A stretch of DNA of 31,996 nucleotides, taken from the IMG/VR virus record IMGVR_UViG_3300027782_000238, positions 1 through 31,996 of that record; one strand, 5' to 3'. Positions 5,435-11,912 of this stretch are shown here, piece after piece (the stretch's first letter is position 1; every line of letters starts with the position of its first letter). The DNA is from a virus. The position numbers and the translations under genes were made by a program. A model generated the notes under the pieces. The model had not been told where the DNA came from. It made no database searches and was given only the letters and a program-made list of their open reading frames with translations.

Positions 5435-5462
5435 ATCATATCAGGTTTGACTATCTAGTCAA
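5435..5462 (-). promoter_or_regulatory. Leftward sigma-70 promoter overlapped by a perfect operator-like dyad
   Basis: Leftward -35 TTGACT (5462-5457), 16-base spacer, -10 TATGAT (5440-5435). The -35 lies inside a perfect inverted repeat TTGACTA-TC-TAGTCAA (5447-5462). A dimer of the adjacent helix-turn-helix protein bound here would block the promoter. Both strands of the dyad contain TTGACT, so it also presents a -35-like hexamer to the right. Confidence 0.6.
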
Positions 5463-5515
5463 CCCCTACTTATTTAATCCCACACATTCCAGTAGGGTAT
5501 TTAATCAGATAGCAC

Positions 5516-5553
5516 TTGACTTATTAATCCAATGTTCCCTAGAATCCTTGTCT
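5516..5553 (+). promoter_or_regulatory. Rightward sigma-70 promoter giving a leaderless transcript
   Basis: -35 TTGACT (5516-5521), 18-base spacer, -10 TAGAAT (5540-5545). The ATG of the regulator gene is at 5554, only 8 bases after the -10, so transcription should begin at or within a base or two of the start codon. No Shine-Dalgarno is present between. The TTGACT hexamer repeats the half-site of the dyad at 5447-5462, which suggests possible autoregulation. Confidence 0.6.
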
Positions 5554-5781
5554 ATGAACACTCCAACCATGCAAACCATTGAAAACATTAGGGAAAAGGC
5601 TGAGAAAGCTGGCTACACCATCACCGATGTTGCCCGTCATGCTGGCTTTGACCCCTCTCAGGTATCTCGTTATGCCACTGGTAGAACCATACCATTGGTG
5701 ACTTCAATACAACGGCTTGAGGAATCAGTAGATTCCCTAATCCAGCAGCGTCTGATGGCTTTAAATGGGGGTACAGAATGA
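5554..5781 (+). CDS. Small helix-turn-helix transcription regulator (Cro/CI-like)
   Basis: A 75-residue protein with one helix-turn-helix of the XRE/Cro type: AEKAGYTITDVARHAGFDPS then QVSRYATGRTIPLV, where the second part is the recognition helix. It is short for a CI repressor and has no cleavage or dimerisation domain beyond a C-terminal helix, so it is closer to Cro or a plasmid-type regulator. I choose ATG 5554 because of the promoter spacing; a longer frame from 5416 would run through the promoters. The mRNA appears leaderless, as for lambda cI made from PRM. Its likely target is the dyad at 5447-5462. The end overlaps the resolvase start as ATGA. Confidence 0.75.
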   Translation: MNTPTMQTIENIREKAEKAGYTITDVARHAGFDPSQVSRYATGRTIPLVTSIQRLEESVDSLIQQRLMALNGGTE

Positions 5782-6275
5782 CAGTTGTCAATCAAGTGTT
5801 TACACCAAGGCGCATCATTGGCATTGACGTTGGATTAAATGGCGCTATAGCGATGATGCAGGGCGAGACTCTGACAGGTGTAGTCGATATGCCAACAGTC
5901 ACCTTAGATCGCAATGGCAAAGCCAAGAGGCAGATTTCCATCCCTGAACTGATTGAAATCCTTGATCTGTTTAAGCCTGAAGAAGCGTACATCGAGAAGG
6001 TGTTTGCAATGAGTGGGCAGGGGGTAACAAGCGTGTTCTCATTTGGGCGCTCTCTAGGGGCTATAGAAGGCGTTATAGCGGCTAGATCAATCAAGTCTAC
6101 TCTCGTTACTCCACAGACTTGGCAGAAAGCTATGGGAGTGTCAGGCGGTAAGGATGGCGCTAGGGCTAGAGCAATGGAAGTCTTCCCGTGGAATGTTGAC
6201 CTGTTCAAGCGTGTTAAAGACGATGGTCGTGCTGATGCGGCTTTAATTGCTGCTTGGGGGTTAAGGCATGGATGA
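5778..6275 (+). CDS. RuvC-like Holliday junction resolvase
   Basis: A 165-residue protein with the RuvC/RNase H fold signature: IIGIDVGLNGAIA (Asp17), a second acidic residue in YIEKVFAMSGQG (Glu73), the FSFGRSLGAIEG loop, TPQTWQKAMGV, and the C-terminal acidic pair in KDDGRADAALIAAWG (Asp149, Asp153). These four acids bind the metals that cut four-way junctions. In phages such enzymes resolve branched replication intermediates before packaging. The start overlaps the regulator as ATGA and the end overlaps the next gene by 8 bases. Length is normal for RuvC. Confidence 0.88.
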   Translation: MTVVNQVFTPRRIIGIDVGLNGAIAMMQGETLTGVVDMPTVTLDRNGKAKRQISIPELIEILDLFKPEEAYIEKVFAMSGQGVTSVFSFGRSLGAIEGVIAARSIKSTLVTPQTWQKAMGVSGGKDGARARAMEVFPWNVDLFKRVKDDGRADAALIAAWGLRHG

Positions 6276-6492
6276 CAAAGAACGGCAAACCTTGCGTGAG
6301 CATATTGTTTGGCTAGGCTCACAGCTTGACCAAGAGCGTAGACAGAACCAGCAGACTGTAGTCTTCATTAAGCGTCTACTTGACCCTGAAGATTTGGGTC
6401 ATGCAGTCTCAAATGAGATACGCCAATTAGCCTATCAACTACTCATTGAAAACCATCACATTGAAAGAGCATCATGGCAATCAAACAACTAA
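6268..6492 (+). CDS. Small helical protein between resolvase and nuclease
   Basis: A 74-residue charged, fully helical protein (LREHIVWLGSQLDQERRQNQ followed by VVFIKRLL and a C-terminal helix with paired His). It overlaps the resolvase by 8 bases and the nuclease by 19 bases, so translation is coupled. No domain is recognisable. Constant company with DNA-processing genes suggests a partner or adaptor of the nuclease or resolvase; that is inference only. Confidence 0.6.
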   Translation: MDDKERQTLREHIVWLGSQLDQERRQNQQTVVFIKRLLDPEDLGHAVSNEIRQLAYQLLIENHHIERASWQSNN

Positions 6493-7562
6493 ACCTTAGA
6501 GCATCAGCGGCATCCCGATGGATTGCCTGTCCCGCCTCTGCCAGACTCTCAGCACTCATGCCCTATGTGGAAGGCGGCGAGGCGGCAAAGATCGGGACTG
6601 CCATTCATGCCTTGGCAGAGACTTGCTTTCAGTTGGACTCTGACCCTATGAAATCTATAGGTACAGTCGTGGAAGGTATCACCATGACTGAAGAAAACTG
6701 TGCGATGGCGCTTGAACATCTGAAAGCTATTTGGGCTATTGAGGATGAACTAGGTAAGGGTAGCGTAACAGTTGAGAAGTTCCTGCCTTATCAAGACACA
6801 AAGAAGGTCAAGGTAGGCGGTACTACAGACGTAATCGGCATCAGCAAACAGAAACGTAAACTCATCATTGCAGACTTGAAAACTGGTAGAGGTTATGTCT
6901 CTGAAGACAATGACCAGTTGCGTCTTTACGCATTGGCTGCACTGGAAGGTGAACAACTCTACAAAGACATTGATACTGTCGAGTTATGGATTATCCAACC
7001 CCATCATGGTGAGACACGCAAGCACTCAATGACAACTCAGGAGTTGGTAGATTGGGAGCATTACGTTCTAGTTCCTGCCATTGACAATGCACTCAATCCC
7101 CTGTTCCAGCCCGTACCCTCGGACTCTGCTTGCCAATACTGCAGCGCTAGAACTATTTGCCCTGCACAAGCAAACATTGCTGAAGTTGTAGCCACTGCAC
7201 CGCCTGTAGAGATGCTCACAGAGGGTCAAATCAGCGTCTTGCTGACTAAGTTTGACATGGTTGAGGGCTACATCAAGGCGGTGAGAGATCATGCCTTAAA
7301 ACGCATGGAATCAGGCTCTGTCATTGATGGTTGGCAACTGCAGCCTAAGAGAGCGTTGAGGTCTTGGACTGATGAGAAAGAGGCTTATGCTGGACTCTTA
7401 GCCTTGGGGCTTGACGCTCGCCAAGTAACAAAGACTGAAATCATCACCCCTGCACAAGCTGAGAAACTGCTAACAAAAGACCAAAGACTTGGACTTGAAG
7501 CGTTAACTTCCCGCATATCTAGCGGATTAACGCTTGCAAGGGATAAAGGTTTGACCCAATAA
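6474..7562 (+). CDS. DUF2800 / Cas4-like PD-(D/E)XK nuclease with four-cysteine cluster
   Basis: A 362-residue protein with the RecB/Cas4 nuclease motifs in order: GTAIH (Gly41-His45), GGTTDVIG (Asp119), LIIADLKTGRG (Asp134-x-Lys136) and the QLRLYA helix (148-153). Four Cys are placed as in Fe-S nucleases of the AddB/Cas4 type: Cys19 near the N-terminus and CQYCSARTIC (220, 223, 229) after the nuclease core. The C-terminal 120 residues are helical. It probably degrades or processes double-strand ends, alone or in phage recombination together with the downstream SSB-like protein. The Fe-S assignment comes from Cys spacing only. Confidence 0.85.
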   Translation: MAIKQLNLRASAASRWIACPASARLSALMPYVEGGEAAKIGTAIHALAETCFQLDSDPMKSIGTVVEGITMTEENCAMALEHLKAIWAIEDELGKGSVTVEKFLPYQDTKKVKVGGTTDVIGISKQKRKLIIADLKTGRGYVSEDNDQLRLYALAALEGEQLYKDIDTVELWIIQPHHGETRKHSMTTQELVDWEHYVLVPAIDNALNPLFQPVPSDSACQYCSARTICPAQANIAEVVATAPPVEMLTEGQISVLLTKFDMVEGYIKAVRDHALKRMESGSVIDGWQLQPKRALRSWTDEKEAYAGLLALGLDARQVTKTEIITPAQAEKLLTKDQRLGLEALTSRISSGLTLARDKGLTQ

Positions 7563-7587
7563 TCACTACCCCGAATCCCCCAACCCT

Positions 7588-7605
7588 GTGGCATCAGCCA
7601 CTTTT
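7588..7605 (+). terminator. Weak terminator-like hairpin after the nuclease gene
   Basis: GTGGC-ATCA-GCCAC (7588-7601) followed by TTTT. A 5-bp stem with four T is weak as an intrinsic terminator; it may lower read-through or protect the upstream message. Confidence 0.4.
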
Positions 7606-7632
7606 CATTTAACTTTAAACAGGAAAAATCAA

Positions 7633-8223
7633 ATGAACCTTAACCTCTCAAACTCTGGCGGCTCTGGCAACTACATCAGATTCAGCCCACAAGCTAACGC
7701 TTGGTCTAACCAAGATGGTGAATTCAACCTTGAGAAATTCGTCTTTGACTACGAGAACTTGCAAACTGGATGGATGTTGATTGCAACTGGCATCTTTGAA
7801 TTCCAACCTGATGAGTCTCTTGGTCGTAAAGGCGCTCAACCTACTCCCGAATTCAAGCGTGGCTTTAAGGCTACGTTTTACAACAAGACTATGGGAGTAG
7901 CAGAGTTCTCAGCTAACGGGGCAGGGGCTAACATGGGCTTGGAATCCCTGTACAAGCAAGTGCAAGCACAAGCTGGCGCTAATGCTGGTAAGTTGCCCGT
8001 TGTCGAGTACACGGGTTCACGCCCCGAAAAGGTTGGCAAGGGCAGCACTCGTGTACCTGAGTTCACTGTCACAGGTTGGGTAGCTAGACCAGCGGCTTTG
8101 CAAGAAGGTGCAGCGGCAGAACCTGAGTTCTCTGCGCCAGCACCAACTGCTAAACCCGCACCTAGCAAACCTGTCCCCTCAAAGCCAGCACCATCACTTG
8201 ATGACGATGAGATGTTTAGCTAA
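7633..8223 (+). CDS. Single-stranded-DNA-binding-like protein with acidic C-terminal tail
   Basis: A 196-residue protein. The first 145 residues are beta-rich (NYIRFSPQANAW, FVFDYENLQTGWMLIATGIF, GFKATFYNK, FTVTGWVARP). A Pro/Ala/Lys linker (APAPTAKPAPSKPVPSKPAP) follows, and the very end is LDDDEMFS. A beta-barrel core, flexible linker and acidic tip ending in Phe are the architecture of SSB and of T7 gp2.5-type proteins, whose tail recruits replication partners. The ATG at 7633 follows AGGA by 8 bases. The neighbours are a recombination nuclease and the primase-helicase. An intrinsic terminator follows. The call is by architecture; no diagnostic sequence motif is visible in the core. Confidence 0.65.
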   Translation: MNLNLSNSGGSGNYIRFSPQANAWSNQDGEFNLEKFVFDYENLQTGWMLIATGIFEFQPDESLGRKGAQPTPEFKRGFKATFYNKTMGVAEFSANGAGANMGLESLYKQVQAQAGANAGKLPVVEYTGSRPEKVGKGSTRVPEFTVTGWVARPAALQEGAAAEPEFSAPAPTAKPAPSKPVPSKPAPSLDDDEMFS

Positions 8224-8242
8224 CCCCTAGCACTCCACAGCA

Positions 8243-8273
8243 CCAGAGTTTCGGGGGAGACTCTGGTTTTTTT
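8243..8273 (+). terminator. Intrinsic terminator after the SSB-like gene
   Basis: CCAGAGTTTC (8243-8252), loop GGGG, GAGACTCTGG (8257-8266), then seven T (8267-8273). A 10-bp stem with one G-U pair and a full T tract: a strong rightward terminator. The primase-helicase ATG is only 22 bases beyond, so that gene depends on read-through or on a promoter hidden in or before the hairpin. Confidence 0.85.
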
Positions 8274-8295
8274 GTCCCTTTAATAAAGATACCTA

Positions 8296-10314
8296 ATGTC
8301 AGCACAAGAAATAGCGTCCATACTGGGTAACGCAAAGAAAGTAGGCGGTGGTTACCTTGCTAGTTGCCCCGTACCCTCGCATGGTCAAGGTAATGGAGAC
8401 AAGCACCCAAGCCTGTCCATAACTATGTCAGATGATGGCAACCCCCTGTTCAAGTGTCATGGCGGCTGTGACCAGCATACAGTCTTCTCAACTATCAAAG
8501 AGATGGGACTTTTGCCAGCGTTACCTGACAGACCAGACTACCTCGACAGTATCAAGCCAATGAAACCAATCCCATTGATCTCTACGCCTGTGCTAGAGCA
8601 TGAGTGGCATTACACCGATGAAGATGGCATCAGCCTATTCATCAAGCAAAGATTCAAGACCTTTGACTCTAAAGGCAAGACATACAAGACCTTGAGAGTC
8701 ATGCCTGATGGCACAAGAGTTGGCAAGTTGGGAGATTGCAGAATAGTCCCCTACAAGCTGCCCGATCTGCAACAGGCTACTGCCGCTGGTAGGGTTGTCT
8801 ACATAACAGAAGGTGAGAAAGCGGCAGATGCCCTAGGCAGCTTGGGCGTGGTAGCTACGACAAGTCACGCTGGCGCTGGTGGTTGGAATGATGAGTTAAA
8901 CCAATACTTTAAAGATGCCAATGTGGTAATCGTGCCAGATAATGATCTGGTAGGTTGGCATTACGCCTCAAAGGTCACTGAGGCACTCATACCATTTGCC
9001 AAAAGCGTCAGGGTCTTAGACTTGAACCTAAGTAACCCCAAAGAAGACGCTTACGAGTGGGTCAATAGATACGATGGCAGCAGAACCTTGCTGGCGCAAA
9101 TAGCCAAAGCCTGTCCCGTTGTGGAGTCAATAGCCGAGGTTCACACTCCACAAAGATTGTTGGAGAGTCCTGAGACTCCGCAAGAAGAAGAAGCCTCAAA
9201 GTCTAGATTCCTTGTCGAGTCTTGGGATTCCATAAAGGATGAACCAGTAGAGTGGCTCATAGAGTCCATCATCCCAAAGAGGGCATTTGTAGCACTGTAT
9301 GCACCGCCAGCATCATTCAAGTCATTCATTGCGCTAGATATTGCAGAAGCAGTAGCAACTGGCAGGGAATGGATGGGCTACAGAGTACCCAAGAAAGGCG
9401 CAGTCCTGTACATAGCTGGTGAGGGACACGGCGGTATGGGCGCTAGGGTGAAGGCTTGCAAGATACAGAACAACTCACCAGATGGCGCTAACTTATACGT
9501 AATACGTGCTCAGATTAACATCAGATCAAGCCAAGAAGACTTTGATGCACTGGTTGCAGCCATCAACGAACTCATAGCGCAAATAGATGAACCCTTAGAA
9601 CTCATCATCCTAGATACCTTGATGCGTATGTCAGGCGGCGGCTTTAACGAGAATTCCTCGGAAGATATGGGCGGTTTCATCACCCAAGCTGGCAAGATAC
9701 AAGCGATATACCTCTGCGCCATGCTCCTGATTCACCATAGCGGTAAAGACATAACCAAGGGACTGCGAGGACATAGTTCTCTGCTTGGTGCTGTAGACAC
9801 TGAACTTGAGATACAAAGGCAGGATTCGGTCATCAACTCGGCAGATACGTCAGTTGTAGGTAATGCAATCCTCACAGTGACAAAGCAAAAGGATGGTGCT
9901 GACTCCATAACTGTAGGTATCGAAGTGGTGAATGTTGAGGTGGGAGAGTCAGCCTTGGGGTTCGAAACCATCACTTCATTAGCCATTAGGCATAACCAAG
10001 ACATAGCGGGTAGCAATTCCCAAGGGAACAAAAACAACGCTGGTAGCGGTGGAAATCAGAAGATTGAGATGGATTCGCTAATGAAAGTAATTAAAGCTAA
10101 AGGCTCATATCGTGAAGTAGATGGTACTAGTAGGTATGGAGTGGCTTTAGACGATTGGAGAGCAGAGTTTTGGGGTATGAAAGGCTGTACAGAGGATGAT
10201 AAAGCAGCCTTTAAGAAAGCATGGCTACGAGCAAGGGAGAGACTTGTAGCCGTAAACAAGATCGTCATAGGCTCTGGTTGGGTATGGTTGAAGTCCAGTT
10301 CAGAGGCTTTCTGA
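8296..10314 (+). CDS. Primase-helicase (zinc finger, Toprim, RepA-like AAA ATPase)
   Basis: A 672-residue replication protein. Residues 24-58 hold a zinc-finger pattern (CPVPSH with Cys24 and His29, then CHGGC with Cys54 and Cys58), as in bacterial and phage primases. About 165-235 is a Toprim domain: TEGEKAADAL (Glu172, Glu174) and VIVPDNDLVG (Asp215, Asp217). About 325-500 is a RepA/AAA_25-type helicase ATPase: an atypical P-loop APPASFKS (336-343, Lys342), Walker B LELIILD (Asp440) and LLIHHSGKD. The C-terminal 100 residues look like a winged helix. It would unwind DNA and make primers; no phage polymerase is present, so host Pol III would extend them. The ribosome site is poor. Confidence 0.88.
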   Translation: MSAQEIASILGNAKKVGGGYLASCPVPSHGQGNGDKHPSLSITMSDDGNPLFKCHGGCDQHTVFSTIKEMGLLPALPDRPDYLDSIKPMKPIPLISTPVLEHEWHYTDEDGISLFIKQRFKTFDSKGKTYKTLRVMPDGTRVGKLGDCRIVPYKLPDLQQATAAGRVVYITEGEKAADALGSLGVVATTSHAGAGGWNDELNQYFKDANVVIVPDNDLVGWHYASKVTEALIPFAKSVRVLDLNLSNPKEDAYEWVNRYDGSRTLLAQIAKACPVVESIAEVHTPQRLLESPETPQEEEASKSRFLVESWDSIKDEPVEWLIESIIPKRAFVALYAPPASFKSFIALDIAEAVATGREWMGYRVPKKGAVLYIAGEGHGGMGARVKACKIQNNSPDGANLYVIRAQINIRSSQEDFDALVAAINELIAQIDEPLELIILDTLMRMSGGGFNENSSEDMGGFITQAGKIQAIYLCAMLLIHHSGKDITKGLRGHSSLLGAVDTELEIQRQDSVINSADTSVVGNAILTVTKQKDGADSITVGIEVVNVEVGESALGFETITSLAIRHNQDIAGSNSQGNKNNAGSGGNQKIEMDSLMKVIKAKGSYREVDGTSRYGVALDDWRAEFWGMKGCTEDDKAAFKKAWLRARERLVAVNKIVIGSGWVWLKSSSEAF

Positions 10315-10330
10315 TATGTGTATTTATACA

Positions 10331-10446
10331 GTGACAAAGGGGACAAACGGGGACAAATGTCCCAAATGTCCCCCGTAGGAAGAGGGGACAAACCACCCCT
10401 TGTATATAAACAAGGGGTTTGTCTCCTGTCGGTTTGTCTCTTTGTC
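10331..10446. repeat. GGGGACAAA repeat cluster with large hairpin; origin-like or regulatory
   Basis: GACAAA occurs at 10333, 10342, 10352 and 10387, three of them as GGGGACAAA, with the first units 9-10 bases apart. The inverse TTTGTC occurs at 10418, 10433 and 10441. GGGACA-AA-TGTCCC (10350-10363) is a perfect palindrome. CCCCTTGT (10396-10403) and ACAAGGGG (10410-10417) form an 8-bp stem over an AT loop, extended outward by GACAAA pairing with TTTGTC around a 3-base bulge. About one helical turn per repeat, next to the primase-helicase, suggests iterons of a replication origin or an operator. No gene lies in 10315-10468. Confidence 0.65.
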
Positions 10447-10468
10447 TTTTGATTAAAGGAAATTTAAA

Positions 10469-11125
10469 ATGGTTAGATCAAGGTCAAGAAAAGATGTTCC
10501 AGATGTTCAAGTGCCGAAACGTCAGGCAACGCAGTGGGAGATTCAATCTAACGCTGTGCTGGTCGAACTTGAGAGAAAAAAGAGTCAGCACTACGACAAA
10601 TGGGGAGTTGACCGATTGATTACTTTAGTTGACATTGAGTTTAGGGCTAAGTTTTGGGTGCAGATGGGTAGAGTTTGGGATGCCGTGGACTTGGGTGACA
10701 TTGATAGGCTGCATAAAGCTGTGCATGGAATGTGCAAGGGTTTCGATGCGCTGGAGACTTGGGCTTTGGAAAATGAGATTGAACCTAATCCAGCCATCCA
10801 GTTCCTTGAGTGGAAGTCAGTCCGAGGTGTACCGATGGTAGTGGTCAGGACTGAGAACGATGCGGTTGAACTCCAGACCCACCGCAAAGACATAAACAAC
10901 GGCAACATCTGGACTTTGGAAGAACTTGAGGTATTTCTGCAAGAGCCACAGGTTCAGACCATCATCAAGGCTAAAGCACTGTCGCCAACGGCAAGAGTTA
11001 CCAAGTTCACGCCCAAAGAAGGTTTTGGTCAGGGTTCAGGGTTTGATGACATGGAAGAAGACCTAGATGCGATCTTCTCTGGTGAGCCTTATGAACCCAA
11101 GTACAAGCCGATTGGTCATGGCTAG
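10469..11125 (+). CDS. Protein of unknown function after the primase-helicase
   Basis: A 218-residue protein starting at ATG 10469 behind AAAGGAA. The N-terminus is basic (MVRSRSRKDVPDVQVPKRQA). A helical core follows (TQWEIQSNAVLVELERKKSQ, then LITLVDIEFRAKFWVQMGRV), with one small central beta segment (VPMVVVRTENDA). An acidic tail (GFDDMEEDLDAIFSGE) precedes the end. A basic head with an acidic, Phe-containing tail fits a DNA-replication accessory protein such as a loader or nuclease inhibitor, but I recognise no family. It ends in an 8-base overlap with the next gene. Confidence 0.75.
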   Translation: MVRSRSRKDVPDVQVPKRQATQWEIQSNAVLVELERKKSQHYDKWGVDRLITLVDIEFRAKFWVQMGRVWDAVDLGDIDRLHKAVHGMCKGFDALETWALENEIEPNPAIQFLEWKSVRGVPMVVVRTENDAVELQTHRKDINNGNIWTLEELEVFLQEPQVQTIIKAKALSPTARVTKFTPKEGFGQGSGFDDMEEDLDAIFSGEPYEPKYKPIGHG

Positions 11126-11324
11126 ACCCCCGACTACAACCACAGTCCAGTTCAGGCGCAAGCTGACTGATGCCGACAGGACAATCCTGCTTTGTGCTGG
11201 TAAGGGAAACATCAGCAATGGTTTTAAGAATGTCTTGGATTGCTATGCAATCTTGTGGGAACTAGGATACCGCCCTAAAGCCGATCTTAGGGATTTCTTA
11301 GGGGTAGACAAGGATAACCAATAA
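11118..11324 (+). CDS. Small DNA-binding-like protein of unknown function
   Basis: A 68-residue protein. ATG 11118 is inside ATGGCTAG, overlapping the upstream stop, and gives MARPPTTTTVQFRRKLTDAD. The rest is helical (RTILLCAGKGNISNGFKNVL, then a Tyr/Trp-containing helix) and ends DFLGVDKDNQ. A longer reading from 11067 lies inside the upstream gene and is less likely. The Arg/Pro/Thr tail followed by helices would suit nucleic-acid binding; function unknown. It is the last gene before the 650-bp non-coding region. Confidence 0.65.
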   Translation: MARPPTTTTVQFRRKLTDADRTILLCAGKGNISNGFKNVLDCYAILWELGYRPKADLRDFLGVDKDNQ

Positions 11325-11333
11325 AACGGCTTT

Positions 11334-11352
11334 AAGCCTTGTTTTAAGGCTT
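11334..11352 (+). terminator. Hairpin at the end of the replication gene block
   Basis: AAGCCTT (11334-11340), loop GTTTT, AAGGCTT (11346-11352). It begins 10 bases after the stop of the last replication-region gene. An alternative pairing, AAAACGGCTT with AAGCC/GTTTT, shares the same arm. There is no long T run, so it is a weak or Rho-assisted terminator at best. Confidence 0.4.
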
Positions 11353-11552
11353 CCTAGCGGTATTGCCATGACGATCTTTAGCGTAGCTTTGGTAACTAAT
11401 TATTGAATGCGAATGCGAGTGATTCTCATCTACAATTACAATGTCATCCAAACCGCATTACGATGACAATGCTCCCCCGATAAAGCACCACCCGCCTCTC
11501 TCCCTCTCCAGCAGCCGCCCAGAAATCCTTTTCAGAATGCGAAATATAAAAG

Positions 11553-11785
11553 TTATCCACAGGTTATCCACAGATCGGACAGGAAGTTATCCACAATTTG
11601 CCTATCTGGTTTCATTTCCTGTCACAGTTTGCAGATGCCTGTACTACTTTTAGATATTTAAAGTTAACATAATGGATGTTGTATAAAACCGATTTTGTAA
11701 GCGATCTGTAAGCATAGAAAAAATGTCTAGCAAAATCAATGACTTGCAGAAGTTATCCACAGAATCCACAGTTGCCTGTGGATAA
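11553..11785. other. DnaA-box cluster, candidate phage replication origin
   Basis: Five perfect TTATCCACA 9-mers: plus strand at 11553, 11564, 11587 and 11753, and minus strand (TGTGGATAA) at 11777-11785. The first two are spaced 11 bases apart, about one helical turn. An AT-rich segment (about 11645-11700, including GATATTTAAAGTTAACATAA) lies between the two groups and could be the unwinding element. This is the layout of a bacterial oriC and implies use of host DnaA. Confidence 0.8.
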
Positions 11786-11802
11786 CTCGGCGATTTTTAG
11801 AC

Positions 11803-11855
11803 GGGGGGGAGGGGGGTCGGTCGGTCGGTCAAAGTTGTGGGAGCATCCGACCCCC
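11803..11855. repeat. G-rich tract, TCGG tetranucleotide repeat and 9-bp hairpin upstream of small terminase
   Basis: Two G runs (seven and six G, 11803-11816), then GGTC repeated four times (11815-11830), then CCGACCCCC (11847-11855), which is the exact complement of GGGGGTCGG (11812-11820). A hairpin with a 26-base loop or slipped variants can form. Position close to the small terminase gene is typical of cos or pac sites; that is inference. Confidence 0.55.
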
Positions 11856-11912
11856 TGAAAAAGTGAAAATAGAAAAAAAGCCAACCCACCACTCCCCGCT
11901 ACGAAAAAAAAA

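Noticed and set aside
5416-5553. N-terminal extension of the regulator gene from 5416
   Set aside because: It would translate the divergent promoters and operator; there is no ribosome site and the promoter is placed for a start at 5554.
5792-6322. 176-codon minus-strand frame opposite the RuvC-like gene
   Set aside because: The plus strand carries clear catalytic motifs and coupled starts; the antisense product shows no domain.
11441-11653. 70-codon plus-strand frame in the main non-coding region
   Set aside because: It runs through three DnaA boxes and a pyrimidine tract, has no ribosome site and a composition unlike the other genes.
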